From Bryobacterales bacterium (GTDB lineage Bacteria; Acidobacteriota; Terriglobia; Bryobacterales; UBA6623): a DNA stretch of 64,000 bases. The translations under genes and the position numbers were made by a program. Under the pieces are notes generated by a model. That model was not told the DNA's origin. It did no database searches and was given only the letters and a program-made list of their open reading frames with translations. The stretch covers positions 1 to 64,000 of the forward strand of contig JAPPLB010000093.1 of NCBI GenBank assembly GCA_028819575.1, in the 5' to 3' direction. Position 1 is the first letter of the stretch; each line of letters starts with the position of its first letter. Of this stretch, positions 16,381 to 25,215 are shown in pieces.

Positions 16381-17771
16381 CAGCAAAGGTCGCCGATCCT
16401 AAGACCGTCCTGCTTCGCGCGGACCACTTGCGCCGCCAGATCGGCGATGACTTCCGTGACCGCATCGTCTCATCCCTCTACGCCGACGCTCGGCGGATCG
16501 CCGATCGGTCGGTCCGCGTCGGCGCGGAGCAGAAATGGGATTGGGATCAGAAAGTCGACCGCATCGTCACCTCTCCGGTGCTCGGGCTGCCCATCATGCT
16601 CGGCATCCTGGCGCTCGTTTTCTGGATCACGATCGTCGGTGCGAACTATCCGTCACAGATGCTGGCTGAGTTCTTCTTCGTGGTGGAGAGCACGGCTGTT
16701 GCTCTCTTCACCGACTGGGGCGTGCCCGCCTGGATAACGGGTTTTATCTGGAACGGCGTTTTTCGCGGCCTCTCGTGGGTAGTGAGCGTGATGCTGCCGC
16801 CGATGGCGATCTTCTTCCCGCTGTTCACCATTCTGGAGGACCTCGGCTATCTACCACGCGTAGCCTTCAACCTGGACTGGCTCTTTCGCAAATCGGGCGC
16901 CCATGGCAAGCAGGCGCTGACAATGGCGATGGGCTTCGGCTGCAACGCCGCAGGCGTCACCGCAACGCGCGTGATCGATTCGCCGCGCGAGCGGCTGATC
17001 GCTATCCTGACGAACAACTTTGTTCCCTGCAACGGCCGCTTCCCGACGTTGATCATGCTCGCGACGATCTTCGTGGCGGCTGCGTTCCCGCCGGCGTTCG
17101 CATCGTTCGCTGCGGCTGGAGCGGTTGTCGGGGTGGTCCTGATCGGAGTCGGCTTCACGCTGCTCGCTTCCTGGCTACTCGCACGGACCGTACTGCAAGG
17201 CGAAGCCTCGGCATTCACCTTGGAACTGCCTCCTTACCGCCGTCCGAGTATCCTGCGTATTCTCTATACGTCGCTGATTGACCGCACTATCTTCGTGCTC
17301 TGGCGAGCGATCATGACCGCTGCCCCGGCGGGCGCCGTGATCTGGATACTGGCCAACATCAATATAGCCGGAGTCAGCCTGGCTCAGCGTTCAGCCGATT
17401 TTCTCGATTTGCTCGGTTTTGCCATCGGTCTCGACGGCGTAATCCTGCTGGCATACGTTATCGCCATTCCGGCTAACGAAATCGTCGTCCCGACGATGCT
17501 GATGATCTACATGGGTGTCGGCATGATGTCGGACGTCACATCGTACGGCGAGATCCGCACGCTGCTGGTCGAGCAGCAGGGTTGGACCATGCTGACTGCG
17601 ATCAACCTGATGCTCTTCTCGCTCCTCCACAACCCCTGCGCGACCACGATCATCACCATCTGGAAAGAGACCCGTAGCGCCAGGTGGACCACCATCGGCG
17701 CCCTGATGCCGCTGGCCTTCGCCTTCGCCGTCACCTTCGCGGTGGCAACCCTTTGGCGCATCTTCGCCTGA
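16377..17771 (+). CDS. feoB: FeoB membrane-channel protein (split FeoB, C-terminal part)
   Basis: 464 residues. It begins with the FeoB linker, IVSSLYADARRIADRSV, then a polytopic membrane domain with two nucleoside-recognition/Gate units. The first Gate shows YLPRVAFNLDWLFRKSG and MGFGCNAAGVTATRVIDSPR. The motif VPCNGRFPTL is typical of one FeoB subgroup and contains the conserved Cys. The G domain is absent and is encoded by the overlapping upstream gene. Together the two should form the Fe2+ transporter of the inner membrane, controlled by the DtxR-type regulator at the head of the operon. It is the last gene of the operon; no clear terminator follows. Confidence 0.93.
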   Translation: MTAKVADPKTVLLRADHLRRQIGDDFRDRIVSSLYADARRIADRSVRVGAEQKWDWDQKVDRIVTSPVLGLPIMLGILALVFWITIVGANYPSQMLAEFFFVVESTAVALFTDWGVPAWITGFIWNGVFRGLSWVVSVMLPPMAIFFPLFTILEDLGYLPRVAFNLDWLFRKSGAHGKQALTMAMGFGCNAAGVTATRVIDSPRERLIAILTNNFVPCNGRFPTLIMLATIFVAAAFPPAFASFAAAGAVVGVVLIGVGFTLLASWLLARTVLQGEASAFTLELPPYRRPSILRILYTSLIDRTIFVLWRAIMTAAPAGAVIWILANINIAGVSLAQRSADFLDLLGFAIGLDGVILLAYVIAIPANEIVVPTMLMIYMGVGMMSDVTSYGEIRTLLVEQQGWTMLTAINLMLFSLLHNPCATTIITIWKETRSARWTTIGALMPLAFAFAVTFAVATLWRIFA

Positions 17772-17899
17772 CCGACTGCGACATTCCCGCTTCTCCTCAC
17801 CGCACCCGGCAAGAGAGGGGTGGTAAATCGGCGTCCTGTACCGAATGATGCGGCTTCACCTGCTAAACTCTTCCTCGCAAACCACCAGCGAGGAACCCC

Positions 17900-19075
17900 A
17901 TGCCCCCCTCTAACAAAACCCGTCGTGACCTGCTCGGTACCCTGATCATCGCCGGCGCAGGCGCCACAGCGCTGCGCCCCCGCGCCGCCGCTGCCAAAGC
18001 CAAAGTCGACGACAAAAAGATCATCAGCATGCGGCCGCATCTCTACCACGGCTGGCCGACGCTGGCGCGGCGTGAGGACGGCGAGTTGCTCGTTGTGTGT
18101 TCCGGAGGCCGGGAAGCGCACGTCTGTCCCTTTGGCTGGGTCGAGATCATGCGCTCGAAAGACGACGGACAGACCTGGGGCTGGCCGCGCGTGCTGATGG
18201 ACACGGCGATCGACGACCGCGACGCCGGCGTGTGCGAAACGCCGCAAGGGTCGCTGCTCGTCACGACGTTCACCTCGCTCGCCTACATCGACTATTTCAA
18301 GGAGGCCAAGCCGGGCGCCAGTGGCCGCTTCACCGACTGGACCGAGAAGAAAATGGCCGCTTGGCAGGCGGCTCACGCCCGTACTTCCGCCGCCGCGCGG
18401 GAGCGTATGCTGGGCACTTGGATGCTGCGGTCGAGCGATGGCGGCGTAACTTGGTCCGCGCCGTACCGCGTGCCGGTGAACAGTCCGCACGGCCCGATCC
18501 CGCTGTCCGACGGGCGTGTGATCTACGCCGGCAAGCGCCTCTGGCATGAGAAGAAGCGCATCGGCGTCGCCGAGTCGCACGATGACGGAAAGACTTGGCG
18601 CTGGCTCGCCGAGATCCCGACGCGTGACGGCGATGACTTCACCGAGTACCACGAGCTTCACATCGGCGAGGCGGCCAACGGACACCTGATCGCGCAGATC
18701 CGTAACCACAACAAAAAGAACGAACGCGAGACGCTGCAAACCGAATCCGACGACGGCGGCCGGACCTGGTCCACTCCGCACTCCATTGGCGTGTGGGGAC
18801 TGCCATCACACCTGCTGAGTCTCCGCGACGGGCGCATGCTCATGACGTACGGCTACCGCCGCGAGCCCTTCGGCAACCAAGTGCGCCTGAGCAAGGACAA
18901 CGGCCGAACCTGGTCTGAGCCCATGACCATCTCCGACGACGGAGACGCCGGCGATCTCGGATACCCGTCAACCATCGAGCTGGACGACGGCTCTCTTGTC
19001 ACCGTCTGGTACGAGCGCCTGAAAAGCTCACCATACGCCGTCCTGCGGCAGGCTAACTGGCGTTTGCCGGCGTAA
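17900..19075 (+). CDS. Tat-exported sialidase-like BNR/Asp-box protein
   Basis: 391 residues. A Tat leader (TRRDLLGTLIIAGAGATAL) comes first, then a six-bladed-propeller sequence with five Asp boxes: SKDDGQTWGWP, SSDGGVTWSAP, SHDDGKTWRWL, SDDGGRTWSTP and SKDNGRTWSEP. This is the pattern of exo-alpha-sialidase/BNR-repeat proteins. The arginine triad and nucleophilic Tyr of true sialidases cannot be assigned confidently, so it could act on another sugar or only bind glycans. It stands alone after the iron operon. Export to the periplasm is expected. Confidence 0.85.
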   Translation: MPPSNKTRRDLLGTLIIAGAGATALRPRAAAAKAKVDDKKIISMRPHLYHGWPTLARREDGELLVVCSGGREAHVCPFGWVEIMRSKDDGQTWGWPRVLMDTAIDDRDAGVCETPQGSLLVTTFTSLAYIDYFKEAKPGASGRFTDWTEKKMAAWQAAHARTSAAARERMLGTWMLRSSDGGVTWSAPYRVPVNSPHGPIPLSDGRVIYAGKRLWHEKKRIGVAESHDDGKTWRWLAEIPTRDGDDFTEYHELHIGEAANGHLIAQIRNHNKKNERETLQTESDDGGRTWSTPHSIGVWGLPSHLLSLRDGRMLMTYGYRREPFGNQVRLSKDNGRTWSEPMTISDDGDAGDLGYPSTIELDDGSLVTVWYERLKSSPYAVLRQANWRLPA

Positions 19076-19423
19076 GGTCTCGATGGGCTTGCCTGTCTCG
19101 GCCATCCGCAAACTCCTCCCTGGCGGTTGCAGACAGCAGGCTCGAAGAGGGTAACGGGTTGGACTGAACGTCGAGCGTAGCTGCATTCGCTTTGCACTGA
19201 GACCGCTATATCAAGCCCCAAAGACAAACTCCAACGTTCAAGAGGGCAACGGCAATGACTTTCGTTCAAGGCCCTCCCCTTCACAGTCTTGTAAGTCATG
19301 TAGACCCTCCTTCGTGTCTACCTGGGAACGAAGGGGGCGGGAATTGTTCTCGAGCCAGTGCATCAAAGAAGCTCACAGTCATCGCGTAGCGGGCTCGAAA
19401 ACGAGGTTCTCCTGCAGCTCCCT
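19076..19423. other. Intergenic region with inverted repeats
   Basis: About 350 bases after the sialidase-like gene with no supported gene. It contains GTAGAC (19300-19305) facing GTCTAC (19316-19321), and CCTTCG (19309-19314) facing CGAAGG (19329-19334). These two alternatives are mutually exclusive, so the RNA could switch structure. Minus-strand open frames here resemble no family I know. Confidence 0.35.
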
Positions 19424-19444
19424 CCTGCCAAAGCAGGCTTTTTA
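19424..19444 (+). terminator. Candidate intrinsic terminator
   Basis: CCTGC-CAAA-GCAGG followed by CTTTTTATT forms a short GC-rich hairpin with a T-run. It lies about 350 bases after the sialidase-like gene and about 190 before the DUF3386 gene, so it may end transcription from upstream or attenuate the downstream unit. The stem is only five base pairs. Confidence 0.45.
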
Positions 19445-19634
19445 TTGTCCTACTTGACATTGAGTTGCATGTTTGGTAGCTTGGACAAGTCGGGGTCGTA
19501 TGGGCCATCCGGCTTATATGTTCCTGAATACCCACGAAAACAGGTATTGGAGAATGATTATGGTCAAACACTGCGTCTCTGGGCAAGGAGAGGTGAGTGA
19601 CAAGTATCGCAGTCATGTTGCATTTGCCAAGCAG

Positions 19635-20363
19635 ATGAAACGGCCCCTTCGAGGGCTCCGCCTAGCCGCGATGGTTGCCATCTCGGCAACCATGCCCGCT
19701 ACCGCCGAACCGCCTAAGTTCGAGCCGAGCCAGGACGCGTCCGCGCTACTGGAAGCGGCCCGAGAGCATCGTGAGGTCTTTCACGAGAACTTCCCGGGCT
19801 GCCGGAGCGATCTGTTGATCCATGTCGATGGAGAAGCGCATCGCGGGTCGATGCTATTCAAGCCTCCGATCACGCTCGAAGTGCAACTTGACGACAAAGA
19901 GTTGCGCAAGGAAGTGAAACGCACGATCAAATCCATGCTGTCGCATCGGATGGCGTCGAACAATTCCTCCCGGCAAAAGAAGCCTGTGGCTTTCGGGCCT
20001 GAAGACCACCATCCGCTGGGCCGCAAGATTCTCATCGGCGACAAGTATTCCTCGAGCTATCGCATTCACGACAATCAGATCCTCGAAGTCGACCGCCAGA
20101 TGGATGAAAAGCGGTTGTTGATCAGCGTTCTTGATACGGAGAAGACCACCACGGGGCGCTATCTGTCGCGCCACTTTTTCGTAACCGTGTTCGATCGCGC
20201 CAGTGGATCGGTCAAGTCGGCGTCAGCCTACACGGACGCTTATCAGAAGCTCGGGAACAGCTACTTTCCGAAATCGAGACGCATCGTCAGTGCAGGGAAA
20301 GGGAAGACCCGAACACTGAAAATTGATTGGTTGGATGTGCAGCTCATGCAAGGCGAGGAATGA
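19635..20363 (+). CDS. DUF3386-family secreted protein
   Basis: 242 residues from ATG 19635, chosen because MKRPLRGLRLAAMVAISATM is a good signal peptide ending near PATAEP. ATG 19560 (GGAG upstream) and GTG 19593 are alternatives. The mature part resembles DUF3386 proteins: ENFPGCRSDLLIHVDGEAHR, a middle DDKELRKEVKRTIKSMLSHR, GDKYSSSYRIHDNQILEVDR, then the C-terminal YQKLGNSYFPKSRRIV and TLKIDWLDVQLM. These are known mostly from cyanobacteria and a few other phyla, with no assigned function. The TonB receptor gene begins 243 bases later in the same direction, so a joint role in outer-membrane uptake is possible. Confidence 0.75.
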   Translation: MKRPLRGLRLAAMVAISATMPATAEPPKFEPSQDASALLEAAREHREVFHENFPGCRSDLLIHVDGEAHRGSMLFKPPITLEVQLDDKELRKEVKRTIKSMLSHRMASNNSSRQKKPVAFGPEDHHPLGRKILIGDKYSSSYRIHDNQILEVDRQMDEKRLLISVLDTEKTTTGRYLSRHFFVTVFDRASGSVKSASAYTDAYQKLGNSYFPKSRRIVSAGKGKTRTLKIDWLDVQLMQGEE

Positions 20364-20378
20364 TAGCGTCTTGCAACT

Positions 20379-20432
20379 GAGGCGAAGACGCTGCGGCCTC
20401 GATTACCCGTCTTAGACGCAGCGCCTCGCCTC
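20379..20432 (+). other. Long stem-loop between DUF3386 and TonB-receptor genes
   Basis: GAGGCGA (20379-20385) pairs with TCGCCTC (20426-20432), and CGCTGCG (20389-20395) pairs with CGCAGCG (20417-20423). A small AGA/CC internal loop separates the two stems and a 21-base loop closes the hairpin. It begins 16 bases after the DUF3386 stop. No T-run follows, so it may be a processing or partial-termination site that sets different levels for the two genes. Confidence 0.5.
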
Positions 20433-20606
20433 CTTTGGCTCAGCCGCGAGGAAAGTCCAAGCGACCGGTGCTTCAGTCGATTATAGCGAATGCCCTCCGG
20501 ACTCCCCTACGGCTGAATGAATGGGCGTGGCCTTTCGGCCGCGTGGGATTGTTCAACAAAAAACCTGTGGCGGCTCGTCTACCACAGACAGATGACGGAG
20601 GGTGTG

Positions 20607-22871
20607 ATGAAGAAGGTTTCTTGTATCTGCGGGGTGCTGCTTCTCCTGGCTTTGCAGGCACTCCCGATGTGGTCCGCGCCGACGGAAAGCCAAGTGATCG
20701 CGGGCCGAGTCGTCGACGAGACCGGCGGCGCGCTCGCAGGCGCTAATGTTTTTATCAGGGATCTCAAGACCGGGCTGGAATTTTCGACCGTCGCCAACGG
20801 CGAGGGCGCTTTTGAGGTCGCGGTTCGTCCCGGGAAGTACCGTGTCACGGCAACCCGTGCCGAGTTTGCCCATCAAACACAGATCGTAGAGGTGCCATCG
20901 CCGGAGGCGCAGAATCTGCTGGCAACACTCACACCAGCGCCGCTGGCGCAACAGGTCGTCGTCAGTGGTTCACGGGAGGAGGAACTCATCGAGAACTCGG
21001 TGGCGAAAGTGGATGTCGTTTCCAGCACGATGATCAAAGACTCGGGTTATGAGCGTGTCAGCGACCTGCTGTCCGAAGAGCCCGGAGTGGTCGTTCGAAG
21101 CGGTTCTTCCGGGAATCGCTCGGAAACGCAGATTCAGGGTATCGACTCCCGCCAATCGCTTGTGCTGATCGACGGTTATCCCATCGTCGGGGCGAGGGGA
21201 ATCAAGCGTGGCATCCTCAACATGGACCGGCAGTCGGCGGGCCGGCTGGAGCGCATCGAAGTGGTCAAGGGCGCGTCATCGGCACTCTACGGTTCCGAGG
21301 CGATCGGCGGCGTAATCAACTTGATCACACGCGAAGCGAAACGAAAGTTTGACGGCAACGTCACGACTTCGGCGAGCAGTTTCAGCGGAGTGGATCTGCG
21401 CGGGGATGTGGGCATTCGGCACCAAGGCTGGCATGGCTTCTTCGACGTCGAGCGCCACAAGCGCAATCCCTATCGCCTGATTCCCGACAGTTTCGATACG
21501 ACGGCAGCGGGCTTCCACCGATACGACTACTTCGGCAAGATGGGCTACGACTTCTCGGAGAGGCTCAAGGTGGGATTGATGGCGAATGCCTTCGACAATG
21601 ACGAGCTCGGCAGGTTCTTCGGCGAGTTCGGGCCGCAGACGACCGCGACGAAAGACAGCGCCCAGAACTACGGCCTCAACCTCGACCTGGGACTGACCCC
21701 GGTCACGCAGTGGACCTTCCGCGGCTACTACGGCAAGTACGACGAAAGCTCGAGGATCGCCGTGCTTGCGATGCCCGGACACATCGACACGAACGCGAAC
21801 CTCAATCAGCGACTCTATCGGCTCGAGACGAACATCTCGCACGTCTGGGGTTCGCGACAGCTTGTTCAGGGCGGCTTGGAGTGGAACCAGGACAACTATC
21901 GCGGCTACAACCGCGTGGTCGGTGACAACGCCGGCCAGCAGATCTCCATGGTTGATACCTGGTTCAACGACCGTATCGAGATACACCCGCGCGTCAGCTT
22001 GACCCTGGGAGCCCGTTGGAACGATCACTCGCTGTATGGAGATAACTTCGTGCCGCGTGCGGGCGCCCTGGTGCGGGTTACCGACAACCTGCGCCTGCGG
22101 GGCTCTTGGGGCCGCGGGTTCCGCGCCCCGGATCTGGGGCAGCTCTATTTCCGCTTCCTCAACCCGACCAACTTTTATCAAGTGATCGGGAACCCCAGCC
22201 TAGTTCCGGAGACATCGACGACGAATCAGGTCGGCTTCGACTACCGGCTGGACCGTATCCGCTTCAGCGGCGCGTATTTCCGGAACGACATCAAGAACCT
22301 GATTCAGGCCGACCTGATCGGCAGGCCGAGCACTCCCCAAGCCCTCCGTGGACTACTCAACGCCTTCAACATCGATTCGGCTTTCAATCCAGGATTGCAC
22401 CGGTTGTTTTATCTCTACCGCAACGTGGACAACGTGTACACGACTGGGGTCGAGAGCAAGGTGGAGATGAATCTGACGCGAGGTCTGATCGTCTCTTCCA
22501 GCTACACCTACCTCGACGCCCGTGATAAGGAAACGAAGGCGTTCCTGAGTCAACGGCATCGTCACCACGGCAACTTCCGCGTGTGGTGGTCTACGAGCCG
22601 CTGGGGCGGCCTGCGGACTAACTTCCGGGGCACGTACTTCAGCAAGTGGCCGATTGCGGGGCGCAGCGGCAGCTTCATTGGCGACGCATATCAGGTATGG
22701 GATTGGTACATCGCCAAGCCCGTGGCCGTGGGAAGCGAATTCTACTTTGCGCTAGACAACCTGTTCGATTCGACGGACTCCAATCTCCAGACCGCCGATC
22801 CGTCTTTCTTCCGGGCGGACCCCGGCCGCACATTCCGAGTCGGGATGCGCTGGAACTTTGGTAGGGATTAG
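20607..22871 (+). CDS. TonB-dependent outer-membrane receptor with regulatory-like domain
   Basis: 754 residues from ATG 20607, which has GGAGG 5 bases upstream; MKKVSCICGVLLLLALQALP is a signal peptide. An N-terminal carboxypeptidase-regulatory-like domain follows (IAGRVVDETGGALAGANVFI, about residues 30-110). The plug domain is next: DLLSEEPGVVVRS, SRQSLVLIDGYPIVGARG, and RLERIEVVKGASSALYGSEA with GGVINLITREAK. The 22-strand barrel ends in FRVGMRWNFGRD, with DNLFDST just before. It resembles BtuB/colicin-I/siderophore receptors; the ligand cannot be read. Neighbours (DUF3386 upstream, two tiny ORFs downstream) form a possible uptake cluster. Confidence 0.93.
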   Translation: MKKVSCICGVLLLLALQALPMWSAPTESQVIAGRVVDETGGALAGANVFIRDLKTGLEFSTVANGEGAFEVAVRPGKYRVTATRAEFAHQTQIVEVPSPEAQNLLATLTPAPLAQQVVVSGSREEELIENSVAKVDVVSSTMIKDSGYERVSDLLSEEPGVVVRSGSSGNRSETQIQGIDSRQSLVLIDGYPIVGARGIKRGILNMDRQSAGRLERIEVVKGASSALYGSEAIGGVINLITREAKRKFDGNVTTSASSFSGVDLRGDVGIRHQGWHGFFDVERHKRNPYRLIPDSFDTTAAGFHRYDYFGKMGYDFSERLKVGLMANAFDNDELGRFFGEFGPQTTATKDSAQNYGLNLDLGLTPVTQWTFRGYYGKYDESSRIAVLAMPGHIDTNANLNQRLYRLETNISHVWGSRQLVQGGLEWNQDNYRGYNRVVGDNAGQQISMVDTWFNDRIEIHPRVSLTLGARWNDHSLYGDNFVPRAGALVRVTDNLRLRGSWGRGFRAPDLGQLYFRFLNPTNFYQVIGNPSLVPETSTTNQVGFDYRLDRIRFSGAYFRNDIKNLIQADLIGRPSTPQALRGLLNAFNIDSAFNPGLHRLFYLYRNVDNVYTTGVESKVEMNLTRGLIVSSSYTYLDARDKETKAFLSQRHRHHGNFRVWWSTSRWGGLRTNFRGTYFSKWPIAGRSGSFIGDAYQVWDWYIAKPVAVGSEFYFALDNLFDSTDSNLQTADPSFFRADPGRTFRVGMRWNFGRD

Positions 22872-22879
22872 CAAATGGC

Positions 22880-23014
22880 ATGAAAGTCCGCCTTGATGAC
22901 CGAACCTATTTGTGCGTTCTGCTCGGCTCGCTTCTGGCGCAGGCCGTGGTGATGGTTTTTCTGGCGTCACTGGGACATCTTCAGTCTTCGACGACTTTGA
23001 TTGGCGTGTTTTGA
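22880..23014 (+). CDS. Small single-pass membrane protein (44 aa), candidate
   Basis: A 44-codon frame from ATG 22880, 8 bases after the TonB-receptor stop, ending in TGA 23012-23014. The translation starts MKVRLDDRTYLCVLLGSLLA and is dominated by one hydrophobic helix of about 20 residues. Charge distribution (KVRLDDR before the helix) fits a membrane insertion signal. There is no strong ribosome-binding site, so translation may be coupled to the receptor. It could be a small partner of the TonB system or a chance frame. I see no family match. Confidence 0.35.
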   Translation: MKVRLDDRTYLCVLLGSLLAQAVVMVFLASLGHLQSSTTLIGVF

Positions 23015-23020
23015 AACATC

Positions 23021-23236
23021 ATGCAGCATAAACCCGTCGTTCTCGCACGTTATGACCGCTTCGGTTCCGTGACCCGCTGCTTGCACGGCTGCATCCATGT
23101 GCAGCTCGGGGTCACGAGTTTGACGCTCACCGAGGGGCAGTATCTACGCTTTGCAGCGATGATCAACGATAGCGCCGCCAACTTCGAGCTCTTTCGTCAC
23201 TCACAATCGGAAATCGACCATGCTGGAGGCGGATAA
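23021..23236 (+). CDS. Small Cys-containing protein with IHLxFG-like motif (71 aa)
   Basis: 71 residues starting 6 bases after the 44-codon frame. The core RCLHGCIHVQLGVTSLTLTE, then GQYLRFAAMI, resembles short proteins (annotated DUF6686 in Bacteroidetes, from memory) that have a Cys-rich turn, IHLxFG and LxLS elements. That resemblance is weak and needs a profile search. Its codon use and position between a TonB receptor and the next gene favour a real gene. A role in handling the receptor's cargo, for example a metal, is speculation. Confidence 0.45.
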   Translation: MQHKPVVLARYDRFGSVTRCLHGCIHVQLGVTSLTLTEGQYLRFAAMINDSAANFELFRHSQSEIDHAGGG

Positions 23237-23280
23237 GCGCTGAAACAGGCGGGGCGATAGAAGAAAGGACAATCCCTTCG

Positions 23281-24522
23281 ATGCGAGTTTCCGGTTCCCC
23301 ATTCACCTTCTCTCGCCGGGCATTCCTCAGCGCAGTCTGCGGTCCGGTCGCCGTCGCCGGGACCCGCTGGACGCAGTTCCGCGGTGATGGAGCGAGTTCC
23401 GTGGGTGCTGACCAGAGGCTTCCTCTGGAATGGTCCGACGATAAGAATGTCGCATGGAGCGTAGCCACTCCGGGTTACGGTCAATCGAGTCCGGTCGCTT
23501 ATGAAGACAAGGTCTTCGTGACAAGCGTCGAAGGCGCTCAGAAGGAGACGCTCATGCTGGCCGCGCACAATCTCTCTACCGGCAAGAATCTGTGGATGTA
23601 TCACGGCAGACCGGGACAGTCCATCGAAGACTCCAATATGGTCAGCAAAGCGGCTCCGACCCCGGCGGTGGACGCGGATGCGGTCTACGCGTTTTTTGAA
23701 ACCGGAAACTTAGCGGCCATCGATCACATTGGAAAGCTCAAGTGGGAGCGGCAACTTACCAAGGAGTTCGGGGAATTCGGAGGACGCCACGGGATCGGTA
23801 GCTCGGTCCGCCTCTGTGGCTCGGGCCTGTTGGTGTTGGTGGCTCACGACGGGCCGTCCTACCTGCTCTGCACCGATCGCGGAACCGGCGAAACCGTCTG
23901 GAAGGCGGATCGCCCGAATGGCGTTAGCTGGAGCACACCCAGCATCGCCAAGCACGATGGCCGTGAGATCGCGCTTGTCAGTGTGGGAAGGCGCGTCGAC
24001 GCCTACGATACCGCCGACGGCTCGTTGCTGTGGACCCTGGACGGACTCGAAGGCGCGTTCATCGCCTCTCCGACCCCCATCGCCGGCGGAGCGATCATCG
24101 GATCGAGCCGCAAGGCGCATTCCGTAGCCATCCGTTTCGGCCCGAATGCGAAAGCGATGCCGGAGATCGTCTGGCGAGCCACGGAGGCTGCTTCGTATTT
24201 CAGTTCCCCGCTTGTACATCAGTCGCGGGTTTACATGGTCAGCAAGGCCGGCGTGGCCTTCTGTCTCGATATCGAATCTGGAGAGGAGATCTGGCGTTCC
24301 CGACTCGAAGGACCAAATTGGGCCTCTCCGATCGGCTTGAAGGATCGAGTCTACTTCTGCGGCGTCAACGGCGTGACGGAAGTCATCAAGGCGGGTGCTT
24401 CATTCACACGGATCGCCAGAAACAGCCTGTCTGAAGAGAGTCGCCTCTACGGGACGGCCGTAGCCGAGGACTGCCTTCTACTGCGCTACGGTCGGCGATT
24501 GATCAAGGTATCAGCCGGCTGA
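23281..24522 (+). CDS. PQQ-like beta-propeller (outer-membrane BamB-like) Tat protein
   Basis: 413 residues. The N-terminus has a Tat-like leader (FSRRAFLSAVCGPVAVAG). The rest carries repeated propeller blades of the PQQ/BamB type: NVAWSVATPGYGQSSPVAYEDKVFV, split here as SPVAYEDKVFVTS, LSTGKNLWMY, GTGETVWKAD, DTADGSLLWTLDG, FSSPLVHQSRVYMVS and IESGEEIWRS. Such proteins in Acidobacteria and Planctomycetes are often annotated as PQQ-binding-like. Binding of real PQQ or dehydrogenase activity is not shown here, because catalytic residues are not evident. Probably periplasmic. It follows the TonB receptor cluster in the same direction. Confidence 0.86.
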   Translation: MRVSGSPFTFSRRAFLSAVCGPVAVAGTRWTQFRGDGASSVGADQRLPLEWSDDKNVAWSVATPGYGQSSPVAYEDKVFVTSVEGAQKETLMLAAHNLSTGKNLWMYHGRPGQSIEDSNMVSKAAPTPAVDADAVYAFFETGNLAAIDHIGKLKWERQLTKEFGEFGGRHGIGSSVRLCGSGLLVLVAHDGPSYLLCTDRGTGETVWKADRPNGVSWSTPSIAKHDGREIALVSVGRRVDAYDTADGSLLWTLDGLEGAFIASPTPIAGGAIIGSSRKAHSVAIRFGPNAKAMPEIVWRATEAASYFSSPLVHQSRVYMVSKAGVAFCLDIESGEEIWRSRLEGPNWASPIGLKDRVYFCGVNGVTEVIKAGASFTRIARNSLSEESRLYGTAVAEDCLLLRYGRRLIKVSAG

Positions 24523-24594
24523 ACAAGCCTCTGGACGTCTTCCCTTCCGGGTTCAACGTCGAAGTGAACCACGATCCAGAAGGAAGGAGACTTC

Positions 24595-24882
24595 ATGCAG
24601 TTCTACATCGATTGCATTCTCGAATTGCTCGAGGCTCCCCATCTCAGCGACGAAGACTGGCAGGACCTAGACGACTTGTCCCAACGGCTTGTTGATGGTT
24701 TCGAGCGAGTGCGCTCATTCAAAGAACGGCGACAAGGTTCGTCCGCGGCGAGTTTGCTGGACGGGATCTACCAAGCGTCATTGAACCTGCGAGGAAGCCT
24801 CACTGAGAGAGACGCGAACGTTGCTTTTCACAACGCAACCTCACTCAGAGCACAAGTGTCCCGTGTGAGGGAGAGGCGCTGA
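24595..24882 (+). CDS. Small protein of unknown function (95 aa)
   Basis: 95 residues, acidic at the N-terminus (LLEAPHLSDEDWQDLDDLSQ) and basic at the C-terminus (SRVRERR), predicted mostly helical and soluble. AAGGAGACTTC immediately precedes the ATG, a strong ribosome-binding site, so it is probably translated. A GGTTCA (24550-24555)/TGAACC (24565-24570) inverted repeat lies just upstream, which might be a weak terminator for the previous gene. I recognise no family. Confidence 0.6.
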   Translation: MQFYIDCILELLEAPHLSDEDWQDLDDLSQRLVDGFERVRSFKERRQGSSAASLLDGIYQASLNLRGSLTERDANVAFHNATSLRAQVSRVRERR

Positions 24883-25152
24883 ACTGCACACCCCCGAGCG
24901 GCTGTCAATAGTCTGGAATACACTCGAAACTGCATCGGTAGCTAAACCATATAGACGGTGTTTCAGGCAAAAGCCAGGTTCACACCAAGCGCGCCAACAA
25001 AGAGCGGGTCCGGATCGAAGACGCGATCTTGGCGCTGGAAACTTCGGGGGAATGCCGCCGAGAAGGACTCACGGCAGCCATTACGACTCAGGGCGGCACT
25101 GGCTCGGCGCAGTCGCTCCTGCTTGCTGACGGAATAGAAGAGGCGGCTTCTC
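24883..25152. other. Intergenic region upstream of the rimP operon promoter
   Basis: 270 bases between the 95-residue gene and the rimP promoter. I see no gene, RNA motif or repeat. The promoter and leader that follow are listed separately. Confidence 0.4.
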
Positions 25153-25182
25153 TTGCGTTTCGAGAACGGCGACCTCTACAAT
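25153..25182 (+). promoter_or_regulatory. Promoter of the rimP-nusA-infB operon
   Basis: TTGCGT (25153-25158) and TACAAT (25177-25182) are separated by 18 bases. Transcription would start near 25189 and produce a leader of about 75 bases holding a small hairpin (AAGCC-GAAAG-GGCTT, about 25184-25198) and the terminator-like hairpin at 25216-25240. The position fits the normal promoter of this operon. Confidence 0.55.
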
Positions 25183-25215
25183 AAAGCCGAAAGGGCTTAC
25201 TGGGGGCGCGTTTCC

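Noticed and set aside
18853-19299. Minus-strand frame after the sialidase-like gene
   Set aside because: Mostly antisense to the sialidase-like gene, no family, no ribosome-binding site.
20448-20458. GAGGAAAGTCC, identical to the conserved P4 core of RNase P RNA
   Set aside because: Only 11 bases match; the surrounding 150 bases cannot form the rest of RNase P RNA before the TonB-receptor start. Chance match.
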